Below are positions 16,475 to 24,751 of a stretch of DNA of 34,490 bases, in pieces. A program made the translations under genes and the position numbers. Source of the stretch: an uncultured Eubacteriales bacterium (lineage in GTDB: Bacteria; Bacillota; Clostridia; Christensenellales; Aristaeellaceae); assembly GCA_900320085.1 (NCBI GenBank), contig ONRC01000026.1:1-34490 (forward strand). Direction: 5' to 3'. Under the pieces are notes generated by a model. It worked only from the letters and a program-made list of their open reading frames with translations, was not told the DNA's origin and ran no database searches. Numbering within the stretch: position 1 is the stretch's first letter; every line of letters starts with the position of its first letter.

Positions 16475-17638
16475 TTACAATACCCGTACGCGGACAACAT
16501 TGTTCAGCTTGCTCAGGGCGGCAACGAGGGTGTCGTCCGGCTGCTGGGTCAGTTCCAGCACGGACACGGCCATGTCGCCCCGGCTCTTGTTGAGCATGTT
16601 CTGGATGTTGATGCCCCGGCCGGAAATCAGGCTGGAAACATTGCTCACCACGCCGGGCACATTCTTGTGGATGACCAGAATGCGGGTGCCTTCGGGAACG
16701 CCCAGGGTGATTTCGGGCAGGTTCACGCTGTTGTGGATGATACCCTTTTCCAGATAATCCTTGATCTCGCTGGCAGCCATTTCGGCGCAGCGCTCTTCGC
16801 TTTCCGGGGTGGACGCGCCCAGGTGGGGGAGACACACCACATGGGGCATATCGGCCAGGAGGTTGCAGGCAAAGTCCGTCACATAGCCCGCCAGTTGGCC
16901 TTCCTCAATGGCTTCCTTCACGTCCTCGGGAACAGCCAGTTCACCGCGGGAGAAGTTCATGATGCGCACGCCTTTTTTCAGGCTGTTGATGAAGGCCTTG
17001 TTGATGGTGCCCCGGGTGGAATCCACAAGCGGGATATGGAAGGTGATGTAATCCGCGTCCTGCACCGCTTCTTCCATGGTGTCGGCCTTGTGGATGGAGG
17101 TGCTCAGCTGCCAGGCGTGCTGCACGGAAATATAGGGGTCGTAGCCCACCACGTTCATGCCCATGCCGCGAGCGGCGGCGTTGGCCACCAGCGCGCCGAT
17201 GGCGCCCAGGCCGATGACGGCCAGCTTTTTGCCCCGCAGCTCAGGGCCGACGAACTGGCTCTTTTTCTTCTCCATCAGCTTTTCCAGGCCCTCGGCGTCC
17301 TTATTTTCCTTGACGCAGGCAATGCCGCCCGCGATGTCGCGGGAGGAGAGCAGCAGGCCCGCGATGACCAGCTCGGCCACGGCGTTGGCGTTGGCGCCGG
17401 GGGTGTTGAACACCACGATGCCCTGCTCGGAGCACTTCTGAATCGGAATGTTGTTAACGCCGGCGCCCGCGCGGGCGACGGCCAGCAGGGAATCCGGCAG
17501 GACCATATCGTGCATGGCTGCGCTGCGCACCAGGATGGCGTCGGGGGTGGGTTCCTCGGCAGACACCGTGTATTGGTCGGCGGACAGAACTTCATGGATG
17601 ATGGGAGAAATATTGTTCAAGGTCTGAATTTTATACAC
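16475..17638 (-). CDS. serA: D-3-phosphoglycerate dehydrogenase
   Basis: A 387-residue NAD-dependent dehydrogenase, the first step of serine synthesis. The NAD-binding GLGAIGALVANAAARGMGM motif is near residues 145-163. The catalytic Arg is in MNFSRGELAV and the His in VVCLPHLGASTPESEE; the Glu lies between them. A C-terminal ACT domain (ILVIHKNVPGVVSNVSSLI) covers about residues 315-387, suggesting serine feedback control. The start is GTG at 17638, preceded by AGGAGG with eight bases between; a longer open frame has no such site. It is the last gene of the unit serC, DUF5684 gene, serA. The phosphoserine phosphatase needed to finish the pathway is not in this window. Confidence 0.95.
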   Translation of the reverse strand: MYKIQTLNNISPIIHEVLSADQYTVSAEEPTPDAILVRSAAMHDMVLPDSLLAVARAGAGVNNIPIQKCSEQGIVVFNTPGANANAVAELVIAGLLLSSRDIAGGIACVKENKDAEGLEKLMEKKKSQFVGPELRGKKLAVIGLGAIGALVANAAARGMGMNVVGYDPYISVQHAWQLSTSIHKADTMEEAVQDADYITFHIPLVDSTRGTINKAFINSLKKGVRIMNFSRGELAVPEDVKEAIEEGQLAGYVTDFACNLLADMPHVVCLPHLGASTPESEERCAEMAASEIKDYLEKGIIHNSVNLPEITLGVPEGTRILVIHKNVPGVVSNVSSLISGRGINIQNMLNKSRGDMAVSVLELTQQPDDTLVAALSKLNNVVRVRVL

Positions 17639-17678
17639 AGGTCGAACCTCCTGAATTGTTGATGGTAATGGGTATATG

Positions 17679-18155
17679 TCAGCCTTCGTCCCGCGCCTGA
17701 TCGTAATCCGCGCTGCCAAAGGCAAGTATGGGAAAGCCGATCACAGAGAAAATAACCAGCCCCAGCACCCCAAACGCGCTGGACTTGCCAAACCGATGTG
17801 CCATGATAATCGCCATTTTGAAGGTACAGTAAATCGTGTAGGCACTCCAGCCGATTACCAGCAAGGCAATCAGCATTCTTCCTGTTTCTCCAAATGCCGA
17901 CAGAATTCCAGCAAGTACAAAAACGATCAGGGAGCCAGCAAAAACTGTCCAGAACTTTTCGGTGTTCCAGCCGATGCGCCACAGAATGTAGACGTTATAG
18001 ATGGGAATCAGGCATTTCCAGCCCTTTTCTCCCGCCTTTGTAAAGATACGCCACATGACGAAGAGCATCAGCAGCGTGAGAAACAGGGAGCCGCCCGCAG
18101 CCCCCCGGGCTTGAGAGGAATCAAAAGGAAAACTATACCGATATGTACCTGCCAT
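17679..18155 (-). CDS. DUF5684-like membrane protein
   Basis: A 158-residue protein with about four membrane helices. The segment FTKAGEKGWKCLIPIYNVYI (about residues 39-58) is the hallmark of the DUF5684 family, small membrane proteins of unknown function in Bacillota. Other hydrophobic segments are near residues 24-37, 70-88, 93-110 and 125-145. An AGAGGA ribosome binding site precedes the ATG. It lies 23 bases after serC and 40 bases before serA, so it is transcribed with the serine genes. A link to serine metabolism or transport is possible from context but unsupported by its sequence. Confidence 0.75.
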   Translation of the reverse strand: MAGTYRYSFPFDSSQARGAAGGSLFLTLLMLFVMWRIFTKAGEKGWKCLIPIYNVYILWRIGWNTEKFWTVFAGSLIVFVLAGILSAFGETGRMLIALLVIGWSAYTIYCTFKMAIIMAHRFGKSSAFGVLGLVIFSVIGFPILAFGSADYDQARDEG

Positions 18156-18178
18156 ATTATTCCTCTATTTTGAAAACG

Positions 18179-19249
18179 TCAGCCGTTCATTTCAAACGCT
18201 TTCAGCGTTTCCACCAGCGCCTTGACGCCTTCGATGGGCATGGCGTTGTAAATGCTGGCGCGCATACCGCCGACGCTGCGATGGCCCTTCAGGTTGACCA
18301 GGCCCCGGGAAACGGCGAACTTGACGAACGCGGCGTCCTTGTCCTTGTCGCCGGTGACGAAGGTGACGTTCATGATGGAGCGGAATTCCTTCTGGGCGGT
18401 GGCGTTGAACACGGCGCTGTTGTCCAGGAAGTCATACAGCATGGCTGCCTTTTCCTTGTTGACCTTCTCGATGCCTTCCACGCCGCCCTGGGCCTGCAGC
18501 CATTCCATGCACAGCCCGGCCACATAGATGGCGAAGGTGTTGGGGGTGTTGAGCATACTGCCGTTGTCGGTCTGGGTGGTCCAGTTCAGCACCTTGGGGC
18601 AGTTGGCCGCGGCATGGCCCAGCAGGTCCTTCCGCACGATCAGCACGCACAGGCCGGCGGGGCCGATGTTCTTCTGCGCGCCCGCGTAGATTACGCCGAA
18701 CTTGTTGATGTCATAGGCTTCGCCCAGGATGTTGCTGCTCATGTCGGCGACCAGGGGCGCTTTGCCTTCGGGCAGCTTGGTGTAGTGGGTGCCGTAAATG
18801 GTGTTGTTGGTGGTGATGTGCAGGTAGTCCGCATCGTCGTTCAGCTTGCCTTCCCACTCGGGAATGTACACATAATTGTCATCCCGGGAGGAAGCCACCA
18901 CGTTCACCTTCAGGTACTTTGCCGCTTCGCCGGCCGCGCCGTGAGCGAAGTTGCCGCTGTCGATATAGTCAGCCACGCCCTTGACGCCCAGGTTCAGGGG
19001 CACGGAAGCGAACTGCATTGTCGCACCGCCGTGGAGGAACAGCACGGAATAGGTGTCCGGAATATGCATCAAAGCGCGAAGCCGGGCTTCCGTGTCGTCG
19101 ATAATCGCCTGGTACATGGGGGAGCGATGGCTCATTTCCATCACGCTCATGCCCATTTCACCGTACACCGGCAAAGCGGCCTTCACCTTTTCCAGTACCG
19201 GGAGGGGTAGCGCGGAGGGTCCGGGAGAAAAATTATATACGCGATCCAT
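18179..19249 (-). CDS. serC: Phosphoserine aminotransferase
   Basis: A 356-residue PLP-dependent aminotransferase that converts 3-phosphohydroxypyruvate to phosphoserine using glutamate. It starts MDRVYNFSPGPSALP, a SerC hallmark. VLFLHGGATMQFASVPLNL contributes to the PLP pocket. The PLP lysine is in IYAGAQKNIGPAGL (about residue 188), and GHRSVGGMRASIYNAMP near the C-terminus holds the carboxylate-binding arginines. Length is typical. The start is set at 19249 after AAGGTGG; the frame is open 13 codons further without a binding site. It heads the serC, DUF5684 gene, serA unit, with a promoter at 19382-19410 and a hairpin at the very 5' end of the transcript. Confidence 0.96.
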   Translation of the reverse strand: MDRVYNFSPGPSALPLPVLEKVKAALPVYGEMGMSVMEMSHRSPMYQAIIDDTEARLRALMHIPDTYSVLFLHGGATMQFASVPLNLGVKGVADYIDSGNFAHGAAGEAAKYLKVNVVASSRDDNYVYIPEWEGKLNDDADYLHITTNNTIYGTHYTKLPEGKAPLVADMSSNILGEAYDINKFGVIYAGAQKNIGPAGLCVLIVRKDLLGHAAANCPKVLNWTTQTDNGSMLNTPNTFAIYVAGLCMEWLQAQGGVEGIEKVNKEKAAMLYDFLDNSAVFNATAQKEFRSIMNVTFVTGDKDKDAAFVKFAVSRGLVNLKGHRSVGGMRASIYNAMPIEGVKALVETLKAFEMNG

Positions 19250-19340
19250 GGTTTGAAATCCACCTTTCTTAATTTGGATGCCCGCCATGTCCTTTCGGAG
19301 CGACGGGGCGCATCAAAGCGTTCATCCGTTTTTAGTTCCG

Positions 19341-19373
19341 GGTCAAAATTTGCCCGCCGGGCAATTTTTGACC
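19341..19373 (-). promoter_or_regulatory. 5'-end hairpin of the serC transcript
   Basis: A 15-base inverted repeat (19341-19355 and 19359-19373, one mismatch) with a three-base loop lies just downstream of the serC -10 box. No T run follows, so it is not a simple terminator. It could stabilise the mRNA 5' end or be a protein-binding operator. Confidence 0.55.
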
Positions 19374-19381
19374 GTGAGGGC

Positions 19382-19410
19382 ATCATATCATGTTTCCAAG
19401 ATTTATGCAA
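19382..19410 (-). promoter_or_regulatory. Promoter of the serC operon
   Basis: On the minus strand TTGCAT (19405-19410) and TATGAT (19382-19387) have a 17-base spacer. The 19250-19685 gap otherwise holds the 5' hairpin, an AT-rich stretch and the divergent small-gene promoter. Confidence 0.68.
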
Positions 19411-19558
19411 GAGCAGGACGGCACAAGAACAATAAGAAAACAATTCCATTACAGTCCGTACTCTGTTTCACTCTTTCTTCATCTTTTCTTTATTTATTTC
19501 ATCAATTTGAAATACTTTTGAAATAAATAACCGCAATATCTTGTGCTCTCTTCTTTTT

Positions 19559-19594
19559 GTCGAACGAAATATGGTGCATTCGCATTCTTTCGAC
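19559..19594. promoter_or_regulatory. Possible operator upstream of the small gene
   Basis: GTCGAACGAA (19559-19568) and TTCTTTCGAC (19585-19594) form an inverted repeat with one mismatch and a 16-base centre, 11 bases before the -35 box at 19606. The spacing would suit a dimeric regulator. It does not match the LexA consensus as I recall it. Confidence 0.35.
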
Positions 19595-19605
19595 AGGATT
19601 CGCTC

Positions 19606-19634
19606 TTGCATACGTGATTTCGACGGGGTATGCT
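19606..19634 (+). promoter_or_regulatory. Promoter of the small possible Spo0E-like gene
   Basis: TTGCAT (19606-19611) and TATGCT (19629-19634) are separated by 17 bases, about 45 bases before the ribosome binding site. Confidence 0.6.
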
Positions 19635-19685
19635 GTATGCAGGAAACAGAAATCCCTATGTTTCAACAAAAGGAGGCAGATCACC

Positions 19686-19856
19686 ATGACCAAGCTTTAT
19701 CATCCCGCCATTTACGCTCAGCTGCTCGCAGCCCGCCAGGAGCTGGCTGAGGCATACGAACAAAACGAAGTGGAACACACGCTGAATCTGAGCGCTTTCA
19801 TTGACCGGCTGCAATTGGAGCACTGGGCAGAATGCTGCCTGGAAAACGCCTGCTGA
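19686..19856 (+). CDS. Small protein, possibly Spo0E-like phosphatase
   Basis: A 56-residue protein beginning MTKLYHPAIYAQLLAARQEL. The start has a strong AAAGGAGG ribosome binding site and a promoter just upstream; an earlier in-frame ATG (19557) lies ahead of the promoter and is unlikely. Two predicted helices are joined by a short acidic stretch. The second contains NLSAFIDRLQLEHW, which resembles the S-x-x-L-D helix of Spo0E-like aspartyl-phosphate phosphatases (SQELD in Bacillus). These short proteins dephosphorylate response regulators such as Spo0A. The match is short and the family is variable, so it may be another small helical protein. It ends three bases before the stop of the convergent helicase gene. 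Confidence 0.6.
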   Translation: MTKLYHPAIYAQLLAARQELAEAYEQNEVEHTLNLSAFIDRLQLEHWAECCLENAC

Positions 19857-19859
19857 GCA

Positions 19860-22800
19860 TTAAAACAGGAAGCTGATCTGTTTCGCCTGGACGGTCGGAG
19901 AACCTTTGACGGAAACTGCTTCTATTTCTTTGGGCAGGCAATGCAGGAAGGGCGACTGTTTTCCGCCGCACACCAGCGTCAGGGAGCGCTTCGCCCGCGT
20001 GATGCCGACGAAGAACAGCCGCCGTTCTTCTTCCAAATCAGTTTCCTCTTTCAGGCGAACCAAAGGAAGCTGGCCTTCCTCCAGCCCGGCCAGAAACACA
20101 GCGGGGAATTCCAGGCCTTTCGCGGCGTGCAGCGTCATCAGCCGCACCGCGCCGGAGGGCTTCCCGCCGCTCAAACGGAGAATGTCGCCTTCCTCGCCAG
20201 CACGGACAGCGTCCAGGAACGCGGCCATTGAATCATAAAACACAGCGGTGTTCAACAGCTGCTCCACGTCTTTTCCTTTAACCCCCGTTTCCTTAGCTAA
20301 ACCGTCCAGCAGGGAACGGGGTTTTTCTTTCCGCACCTTGGGAAGATAGGTTTTTACCGCGTCCACGAAGGGCGAAAGCCCGTCGAAAGGGGAAAGCGAT
20401 TCCTCAAAAGCATCCAGGCTTTCTTTCAGTATCATAGGTATTGCCGCGCAGGCGCGTTGGATCAACCCTTCCGGGCAGCGCCACAATCCTTTCAATGCGA
20501 GGGTCAGGCTGACTTCGTCCCTGGGGTCCGGCAGGGCGGCAAAGAAGCCCAGCAGCGCGCGGTTCTTTTCCGCTTCCAGGTACGCGCCACGGCCTGATAC
20601 CACGCAGGGAATGCTGTCGTGGTTGAGGCAGGCTTCTATCTGCTCCAGTTGCCGGTGCGTTCGGCAAAGCACCGCGATATCGGAAAAAGCGAACTGCGCT
20701 CGCTCCCCTTCATTCGCTTCCGTCATGCCCAGGCCACCAGCCATCCGGGCGATTTCCTTGGCAATCCAGATGTATTCCGCCCGTTCGTCCGGCGCGGTAG
20801 CCAGCCGGACGGAAGCGCCGCTGGGCAAGGTGGGCAGCAATTCCCGTTTTTCTCCTGGATTCTGATTGATGGCTGCTAAGGCGCAGTTCAGAATTTCCGG
20901 CGTGGAACGGTAATTCTGCTTTAAGCGGATGATCTTTGTATCGGGTCGAAGCGCTTTGAGCTCGTCGAAGCAGGCCGCGTTCGCGCCGCGGAAACCGTAG
21001 ATGGATTGGTCGGGATCGCCGATGACGAACAGGCTGGTGCCTTCGCTCCAATGGCAAACCAGCTTTTGCTGGGCGGGGTTGATATCCTGGTATTCATCCA
21101 CCAGCAAATGCCGGAACATCTTTTGATTCGCGGCGGGGATTTCCAGCGCTTCCGCCAGCACGTCGTCCAGGTCCCGCAGATTCATCTGCCGCAGGCGTTC
21201 CTGATACTGTTCCGCCAGCCCGGCGGGAATGCCCGGAACGGGTTTTCCGTTTTTTACGGATGAAATCATTTCCAAAGCGGACGCGGGGGAGAGCGTTTCT
21301 TTTCTTTCCTTTAATATTTCCGACATGATTTCCCGCGCTGTCTCCCGGGAAATGAGCGGCTTTTGCTCCAGCAGGGACAGGCAGATGTGATGAAACGTGC
21401 CCACGGTCAGGCCCCGGCAGGCTTTCTTCCCCAGGCGCTTTTCCAAGCGCTCCGTCATTTCCTTTGCCGCCTGACGTGTGAAGGTGACGGCGGTGATCTC
21501 CTTGGGGGAGATTTTCTTTTCTTCAATCAGCCAGGCGATGCGGCTGACCAGCGTGCCGGTCTTGCCCGTACCGGGACCGGCGATGACCGCCACGGTGGTT
21601 TCCTCTGCGTGAATAGCTTCCTCCTGCTCGGGGTTGGGCAGGAAGTCACCATCCGTTGCGGTTTCTTTTTCGATTTGAGGGTCTTCCGTTTTCTTCTGCG
21701 CCGCTTTCTTTTTCACCGGACTGAAAGTGATGGGGGAGAGCAGGCTGGTCTGTCCCAGCAGGGTTTCCCGTTCTCCCGGCTGGAACACGGAAATCACGCC
21801 GTACTCCCCGTCATACCCGCCCCGGCGGATCACCTGCCCTGACCGCAGTCGGCGGATGGCTTCGCCCATCAAGAAGCCCCCAGCGTGTTCGATCTCCTCC
21901 GGTGATTTTTCCCGCAGGATGGAAAATTCCGGGCCGAGTTTATGGAGCAGATCAAAGTATAGCGCCTGTGCTTTCTTGCTGGACGCGGACACGCCCAGGG
22001 CTTCGCCCGCCAATTCAGGCAGGGGAATCAGGCTTTCAAAGGGCTTTTCCATGGGGCCGGGCGTGGGCCTGTCCGCCAGGGCTTCCACCCGGTTCAGCAC
22101 GCCGATGGTGATTTTTTTGCCGCACACCGGACACCGCCCGCCGTACCTGGCCGTTTCCTCCGGCTCCAGGCAGCACTGGCAGGCCCGGTGGCCGTCCAGG
22201 TGGTATTTGCCCTCCTCCGGGAAAAACTCGATGGTGCCGTGAAAGCCTTCTCCTGTTTCCAGGGCTTTTTTCAGGTCGGGATAGGTCAAATCACAGGTCA
22301 GCAGGTTCGCTTCCCGCCCCAGCTTTTGCGGCGAATGAGCATCGGAGTTGGACACCAGCAGATGCCCGTCCAGGGCGGATAAGCGCCGGTTCATGGGCGG
22401 GTCGGAGGACAGGCCCGTTTCCAGGGCGTGGATGTGGGGCGTCAGGTCGCCGAAGCATTCCGCCATCGTATCGAATCCGGAGAACGCGCCGAACAGGGAA
22501 AAGTGGGGCGTCCAAATGTGCGCCGGAATATAGATGGCCTCCGGGCAGCTTTCCAGTACAGTTTCCAGCAGATCGCGGCTGTCCAGCCCCAGGATGGGCC
22601 GCCCGTCGCTGTGCAGGTTGCCGATGGCTTCCAGGCGGTGGGACAGGTTTTCCGCCGCTTCCAGGCTGGGCAGGATGATCACGTGGTGCACCTTCCGGGT
22701 CTTGCCGTCCCGCTTATAGATGGTGCTGATTTCGCCCGTCACAATGAAGCGCGGCTCTCCCGCGTGGGGTATATCGCAGGGCAGGGCGTATTCGTCCTTG

Positions 22801-22994
22801 AGGCGGTACACGCCTTCCCCGTCCTCCACGAGCATTTCCCTTAATTCTTCCCGCCATTTGGGGTGAGTGAAATCCCCGGTGCCCACCAGGTCGATGCCCT
22901 TGTACCGCGCCCATAGATCCAGGTGCGGCGCGTCGCCCTCGCTGCTGGTGGCGCGGGAGTATTTGGAATGAATGTGGAGATCGGCAATTTTCAT
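19860..22994 (-). CDS. Endonuclease Q-like PHP domain fused to UvrD-type helicase
   Basis: A 1044-residue two-part DNA repair protein. Residues 1-410 match the PHP-type endonuclease Q family: [13 protein letters not shown] (5-17), [12 protein letters not shown] (36-47) and SNSDAHSP (215-222) supply metal-binding residues. A zinc ribbon is present, with Cys272, 274, 275, 288 and 291 and [18 protein letters not shown]. EndoQ enzymes cut 5' of deaminated or damaged bases. Residues 450-1044 form a superfamily 1 UvrD/PcrA helicase: AGPGTGKT (472-479), [59 protein letters not shown] and GITRAKRSL are all intact. The tail QISFLF resembles a sliding-clamp binding motif. The start ATG follows AGAGGA. 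A small DUF2007-like gene lies directly upstream. Confidence 0.92.
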   Translation of the reverse strand: MKIADLHIHSKYSRATSSEGDAPHLDLWARYKGIDLVGTGDFTHPKWREELREMLVEDGEGVYRLKDEYALPCDIPHAGEPRFIVTGEISTIYKRDGKTRKVHHVIILPSLEAAENLSHRLEAIGNLHSDGRPILGLDSRDLLETVLESCPEAIYIPAHIWTPHFSLFGAFSGFDTMAECFGDLTPHIHALETGLSSDPPMNRRLSALDGHLLVSNSDAHSPQKLGREANLLTCDLTYPDLKKALETGEGFHGTIEFFPEEGKYHLDGHRACQCCLEPEETARYGGRCPVCGKKITIGVLNRVEALADRPTPGPMEKPFESLIPLPELAGEALGVSASSKKAQALYFDLLHKLGPEFSILREKSPEEIEHAGGFLMGEAIRRLRSGQVIRRGGYDGEYGVISVFQPGERETLLGQTSLLSPITFSPVKKKAAQKKTEDPQIEKETATDGDFLPNPEQEEAIHAEETTVAVIAGPGTGKTGTLVSRIAWLIEEKKISPKEITAVTFTRQAAKEMTERLEKRLGKKACRGLTVGTFHHICLSLLEQKPLISRETAREIMSEILKERKETLSPASALEMISSVKNGKPVPGIPAGLAEQYQERLRQMNLRDLDDVLAEALEIPAANQKMFRHLLVDEYQDINPAQQKLVCHWSEGTSLFVIGDPDQSIYGFRGANAACFDELKALRPDTKIIRLKQNYRSTPEILNCALAAINQNPGEKRELLPTLPSGASVRLATAPDERAEYIWIAKEIARMAGGLGMTEANEGERAQFAFSDIAVLCRTHRQLEQIEACLNHDSIPCVVSGRGAYLEAEKNRALLGFFAALPDPRDEVSLTLALKGLWRCPEGLIQRACAAIPMILKESLDAFEESLSPFDGLSPFVDAVKTYLPKVRKEKPRSLLDGLAKETGVKGKDVEQLLNTAVFYDSMAAFLDAVRAGEEGDILRLSGGKPSGAVRLMTLHAAKGLEFPAVFLAGLEEGQLPLVRLKEETDLEEERRLFFVGITRAKRSLTLVCGGKQSPFLHCLPKEIEAVSVKGSPTVQAKQISFLF

Positions 22995-23067
22995 ATGTAT
23001 TTTCCTCTTAATAAAAAGCCCTCTTCCCGGCAAAGAGAAAAGGAGCAATGCAGTCTTTAAAGCGCGG

Positions 23068-23286
23068 TCAGATCAGCAGGTTGTTTTCGATCAAAAGCTG
23101 TTGGGCCTCCACCGCTTCCGAGCCGAGTACCATGATTTCGTAATAGTTTTCCTCCGAAGAAACGGTTTTGTACACCTGCTTGGCACGGGCCAGAATGCCT
23201 TCCCGCTCCAGAAGGGAGATGATTTCCTTCGCGTTTTTTTCGCTGTGCGACATATGGATGACTTTCCATTCTGCTCCCTGGGCCAC
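23068..23286 (-). CDS. Small DUF2007-like protein
   Basis: A 72-residue protein with a GTG start preceded by GGAGGAA. The pattern [20 protein letters not shown] followed by [20 protein letters not shown] resembles small ferredoxin-like-fold proteins of the DUF2007 kind, some of which are annotated in Clostridia (wrongly, in my view) as glutamate decarboxylase. The function is unknown; members are sometimes described as putative signal-transducing or metal-binding. It is the first gene of a two-gene unit with the endonuclease Q-helicase fusion, 73 bases apart, and has an extended -10 promoter upstream. Confidence 0.7.
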   Translation of the reverse strand: MAQGAEWKVIHMSHSEKNAKEIISLLEREGILARAKQVYKTVSSEENYYEIMVLGSEAVEAQQLLIENNLLI

Positions 23287-23346
23287 GAAAATGTTCCTCC
23301 GTTTTTCTGCGTGAATGAGCCTCCGGCGTATCCGGTTCCGAAACCT

Positions 23347-23352
23347 ATTATA
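23347..23352 (-). promoter_or_regulatory. Extended -10 promoter of the DUF2007-like/EndoQ-helicase unit
   Basis: On the minus strand TGTTATAAT gives an extended -10 box (TATAAT at 23347-23352). The -35 region 17 bases upstream (TTCCAT) is poor. The start codon is about 60 bases downstream. Confidence 0.55.
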
Positions 23353-23412
23353 ACACGTAAGGCATCAAGATGGAACTGTTTTATGAAAATAATTCCCCGC
23401 TGTTTTATCATC

Positions 23413-23432
23413 TTTTCGGCATTGGCCGAAAA
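23413..23432. promoter_or_regulatory. Inverted repeat just upstream of the upp promoter
   Basis: TTTTCGGC (23413-23420) and GCCGAAAA (23425-23432) form a perfect 8-bp inverted repeat with a four-base loop, five bases before the upp -35 box. It may be an operator or an old terminator; nothing in the sequence decides. Confidence 0.4.
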
Positions 23433-23437
23433 TTTGC

Positions 23438-23466
23438 TTGTCAAGGCATCGATTATCGTTTATAAT
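23438..23466 (+). promoter_or_regulatory. Promoter of upp (and probably the atp operon)
   Basis: TTGTCA (23438-23443) and TATAAT (23461-23466) have a 17-base spacer, 60 bases before the upp ATG. No other clear promoter was found before atpI, so the ATP synthase genes may depend on it. Confidence 0.8.
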
Positions 23467-23526
23467 AAGGTATTGGAAATACGCTTTGGCGTGGTACTGC
23501 CAATTTCACGAAAGGAAGGAACCCCC

Positions 23527-24156
23527 ATGAGCAAAGTACATATTTTCGATCATCCGCTCATTCAGCACAAGCTGAGCATCATGCGTCAGAAGGACACGGG
23601 CTGCAAGGAATTCCGCGAGCTGCTGGATGAAATTTCCATGCTGATGGTGTACGAAGTGACCCGCGATCTGCCTACGGCGGACGTGGAAATCGAAACCCCC
23701 ATCTGCCCCATGAAAACCAAGATGCTGGCGGGCAAGCCCATCGGCATCATCCCCATCCTGCGCGCCGGCCTGGGCATGGTGAACGGCATCCTGAACCTGA
23801 TCCCCAACGCCAAGGTGGGCCACATCGGCCTGTACCGCGACCCCCAAACCCTGGAACCTGTGGAATACTACTGCAAGCTGCCTGACGATGCCGAGCACCG
23901 CCAGCTGATCGTGCTGGACCCCATGCTGGCCACCGGCGGCAGCGCCTCTGCGGCCATCACCTTCATCAAGCAGCGCGGCTGCAGCAACATCCGCCTGGTC
24001 AATCTGATCGCCGCGCCCGAAGGCATCGCCCGGGTGCAGAAGGATCATCCCGACGTGGACATCTATGTGGCCGCCTGCGACGAACACCTGAACGACCACG
24101 GCTATATCGTGCCCGGCCTCGGCGACGCGGGTGACAGGCTGTTTGGCACCAAATAA
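23527..24156 (+). CDS. upp: Uracil phosphoribosyltransferase
   Basis: A 209-residue enzyme that makes UMP from uracil and PRPP (pyrimidine salvage). It starts [20 protein letters not shown], typical of UPRTases. The PRPP-binding loop is [16 protein letters not shown], and the uracil-binding C-terminal region is [18 protein letters not shown]. Length matches the family exactly. The start follows an AAAGGAAGG-type binding site; the frame is open far upstream across the promoter, which is not coding. upp directly before the atp operon is a conserved arrangement in Bacillota. Hairpin element D follows three bases after the stop codon. Confidence 0.97.
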   Translation: MSKVHIFDHPLIQHKLSIMRQKDTGCKEFRELLDEISMLMVYEVTRDLPTADVEIETPICPMKTKMLAGKPIGIIPILRAGLGMVNGILNLIPNAKVGHIGLYRDPQTLEPVEYYCKLPDDAEHRQLIVLDPMLATGGSASAAITFIKQRGCSNIRLVNLIAAPEGIARVQKDHPDVDIYVAACDEHLNDHGYIVPGLGDAGDRLFGTK

Positions 24157-24160
24157 ACGA

Positions 24161-24240
24161 GTTCCAAGTTCTCAGTTCTAAGTTCTAAGGAAATATTGAA
24201 AAACATGATTGCTTAGAACTTGGAACTTTGAACTTAGAAC
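24161..24240 (+). repeat. Tandem-heptamer hairpin element D (between upp and atpI)
   Basis: The left arm (24161-24189) repeats AGTTCTA-like heptamers and the right arm (24212-24240) the complement. Twenty-five of 29 positions pair, with a 22-base loop. It has the same architecture as elements A-C and E-F but a different heptamer. It fills the space between the upp stop codon and the atpI ribosome binding site. Confidence 0.85.
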
Positions 24241-24263
24241 GAATATAATCTGAGGAAATGATC

Positions 24264-24743
24264 ATGAAGATCGAGCCCGCCGTGCAGGCGGAAACGAAAA
24301 AAATCGCCGTCGGCACGGCCATCCTGACCGTGCTGATGATCGCCGTGTTCCTGGTGCTGCGTCAGTTCGACTGGAGGGTGCTGACCGGCGCGGCGCTGGG
24401 GTATCTCGCCACGGTGGGGAATTTCTTCGCCATGGCGATGACAGTGCAGGGGGTCACGAACAGTATGCCCGTGCTGCCCCGGCAGGAACAGGACGAAAAC
24501 GGGGAAGCGGACGAACAGGCGGAAGAAAAAAAGAACGCGCCCCTCAGTGACGAAGCGAAGCAGGCAGGCAAAAAAATGCAGACCTCCTTCGTGATCCGGA
24601 TGCTGCTTATCGGCGCGATTGCCGCGGTGGCGGTGACCCAGACGCAGATCTTTAACCCCTGGGCCGCGCTGCTGCCGCTCCTGTTTCCCAACATCCTCAT
24701 CACCCTCCGGCGATTCACCGGAAATGATCAGAAGGAGGCATAA
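24264..24743 (+). CDS. atpI: ATP synthase protein I-like membrane protein
   Basis: A 159-residue protein with about four hydrophobic segments (near residues 17-35, 40-60, 110-128 and 130-145). A charged linker rich in Glu/Lys (about residues 75-105) separates them. It sits in the atpI position, directly before atpB, and has the size of AtpI proteins, which assist c-ring assembly or Mg2+ supply and are weakly conserved. The start is placed at the second ATG (24264), six bases after GAGGAA; the ATG at 24258 is too close to that site. The assignment rests mainly on position, length and hydrophobicity. Confidence 0.7.
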   Translation: MKIEPAVQAETKKIAVGTAILTVLMIAVFLVLRQFDWRVLTGAALGYLATVGNFFAMAMTVQGVTNSMPVLPRQEQDENGEADEQAEEKKNAPLSDEAKQAGKKMQTSFVIRMLLIGAIAAVAVTQTQIFNPWAALLPLLFPNILITLRRFTGNDQKEA

Positions 24744-24751
24744 CGAACACA

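Noticed and set aside
19857..19859. A missing terminator between the convergent small gene and the helicase gene
   Set aside because: The two stop codons are three bases apart and no hairpin was found, but close convergent ends are common and not informative by themselves.
22972..23526. Upstream extension of the upp reading frame
   Set aside because: It runs across the upp promoter, the inverted repeat and the divergent promoter; conserved UPRTase sequence begins at 23527.
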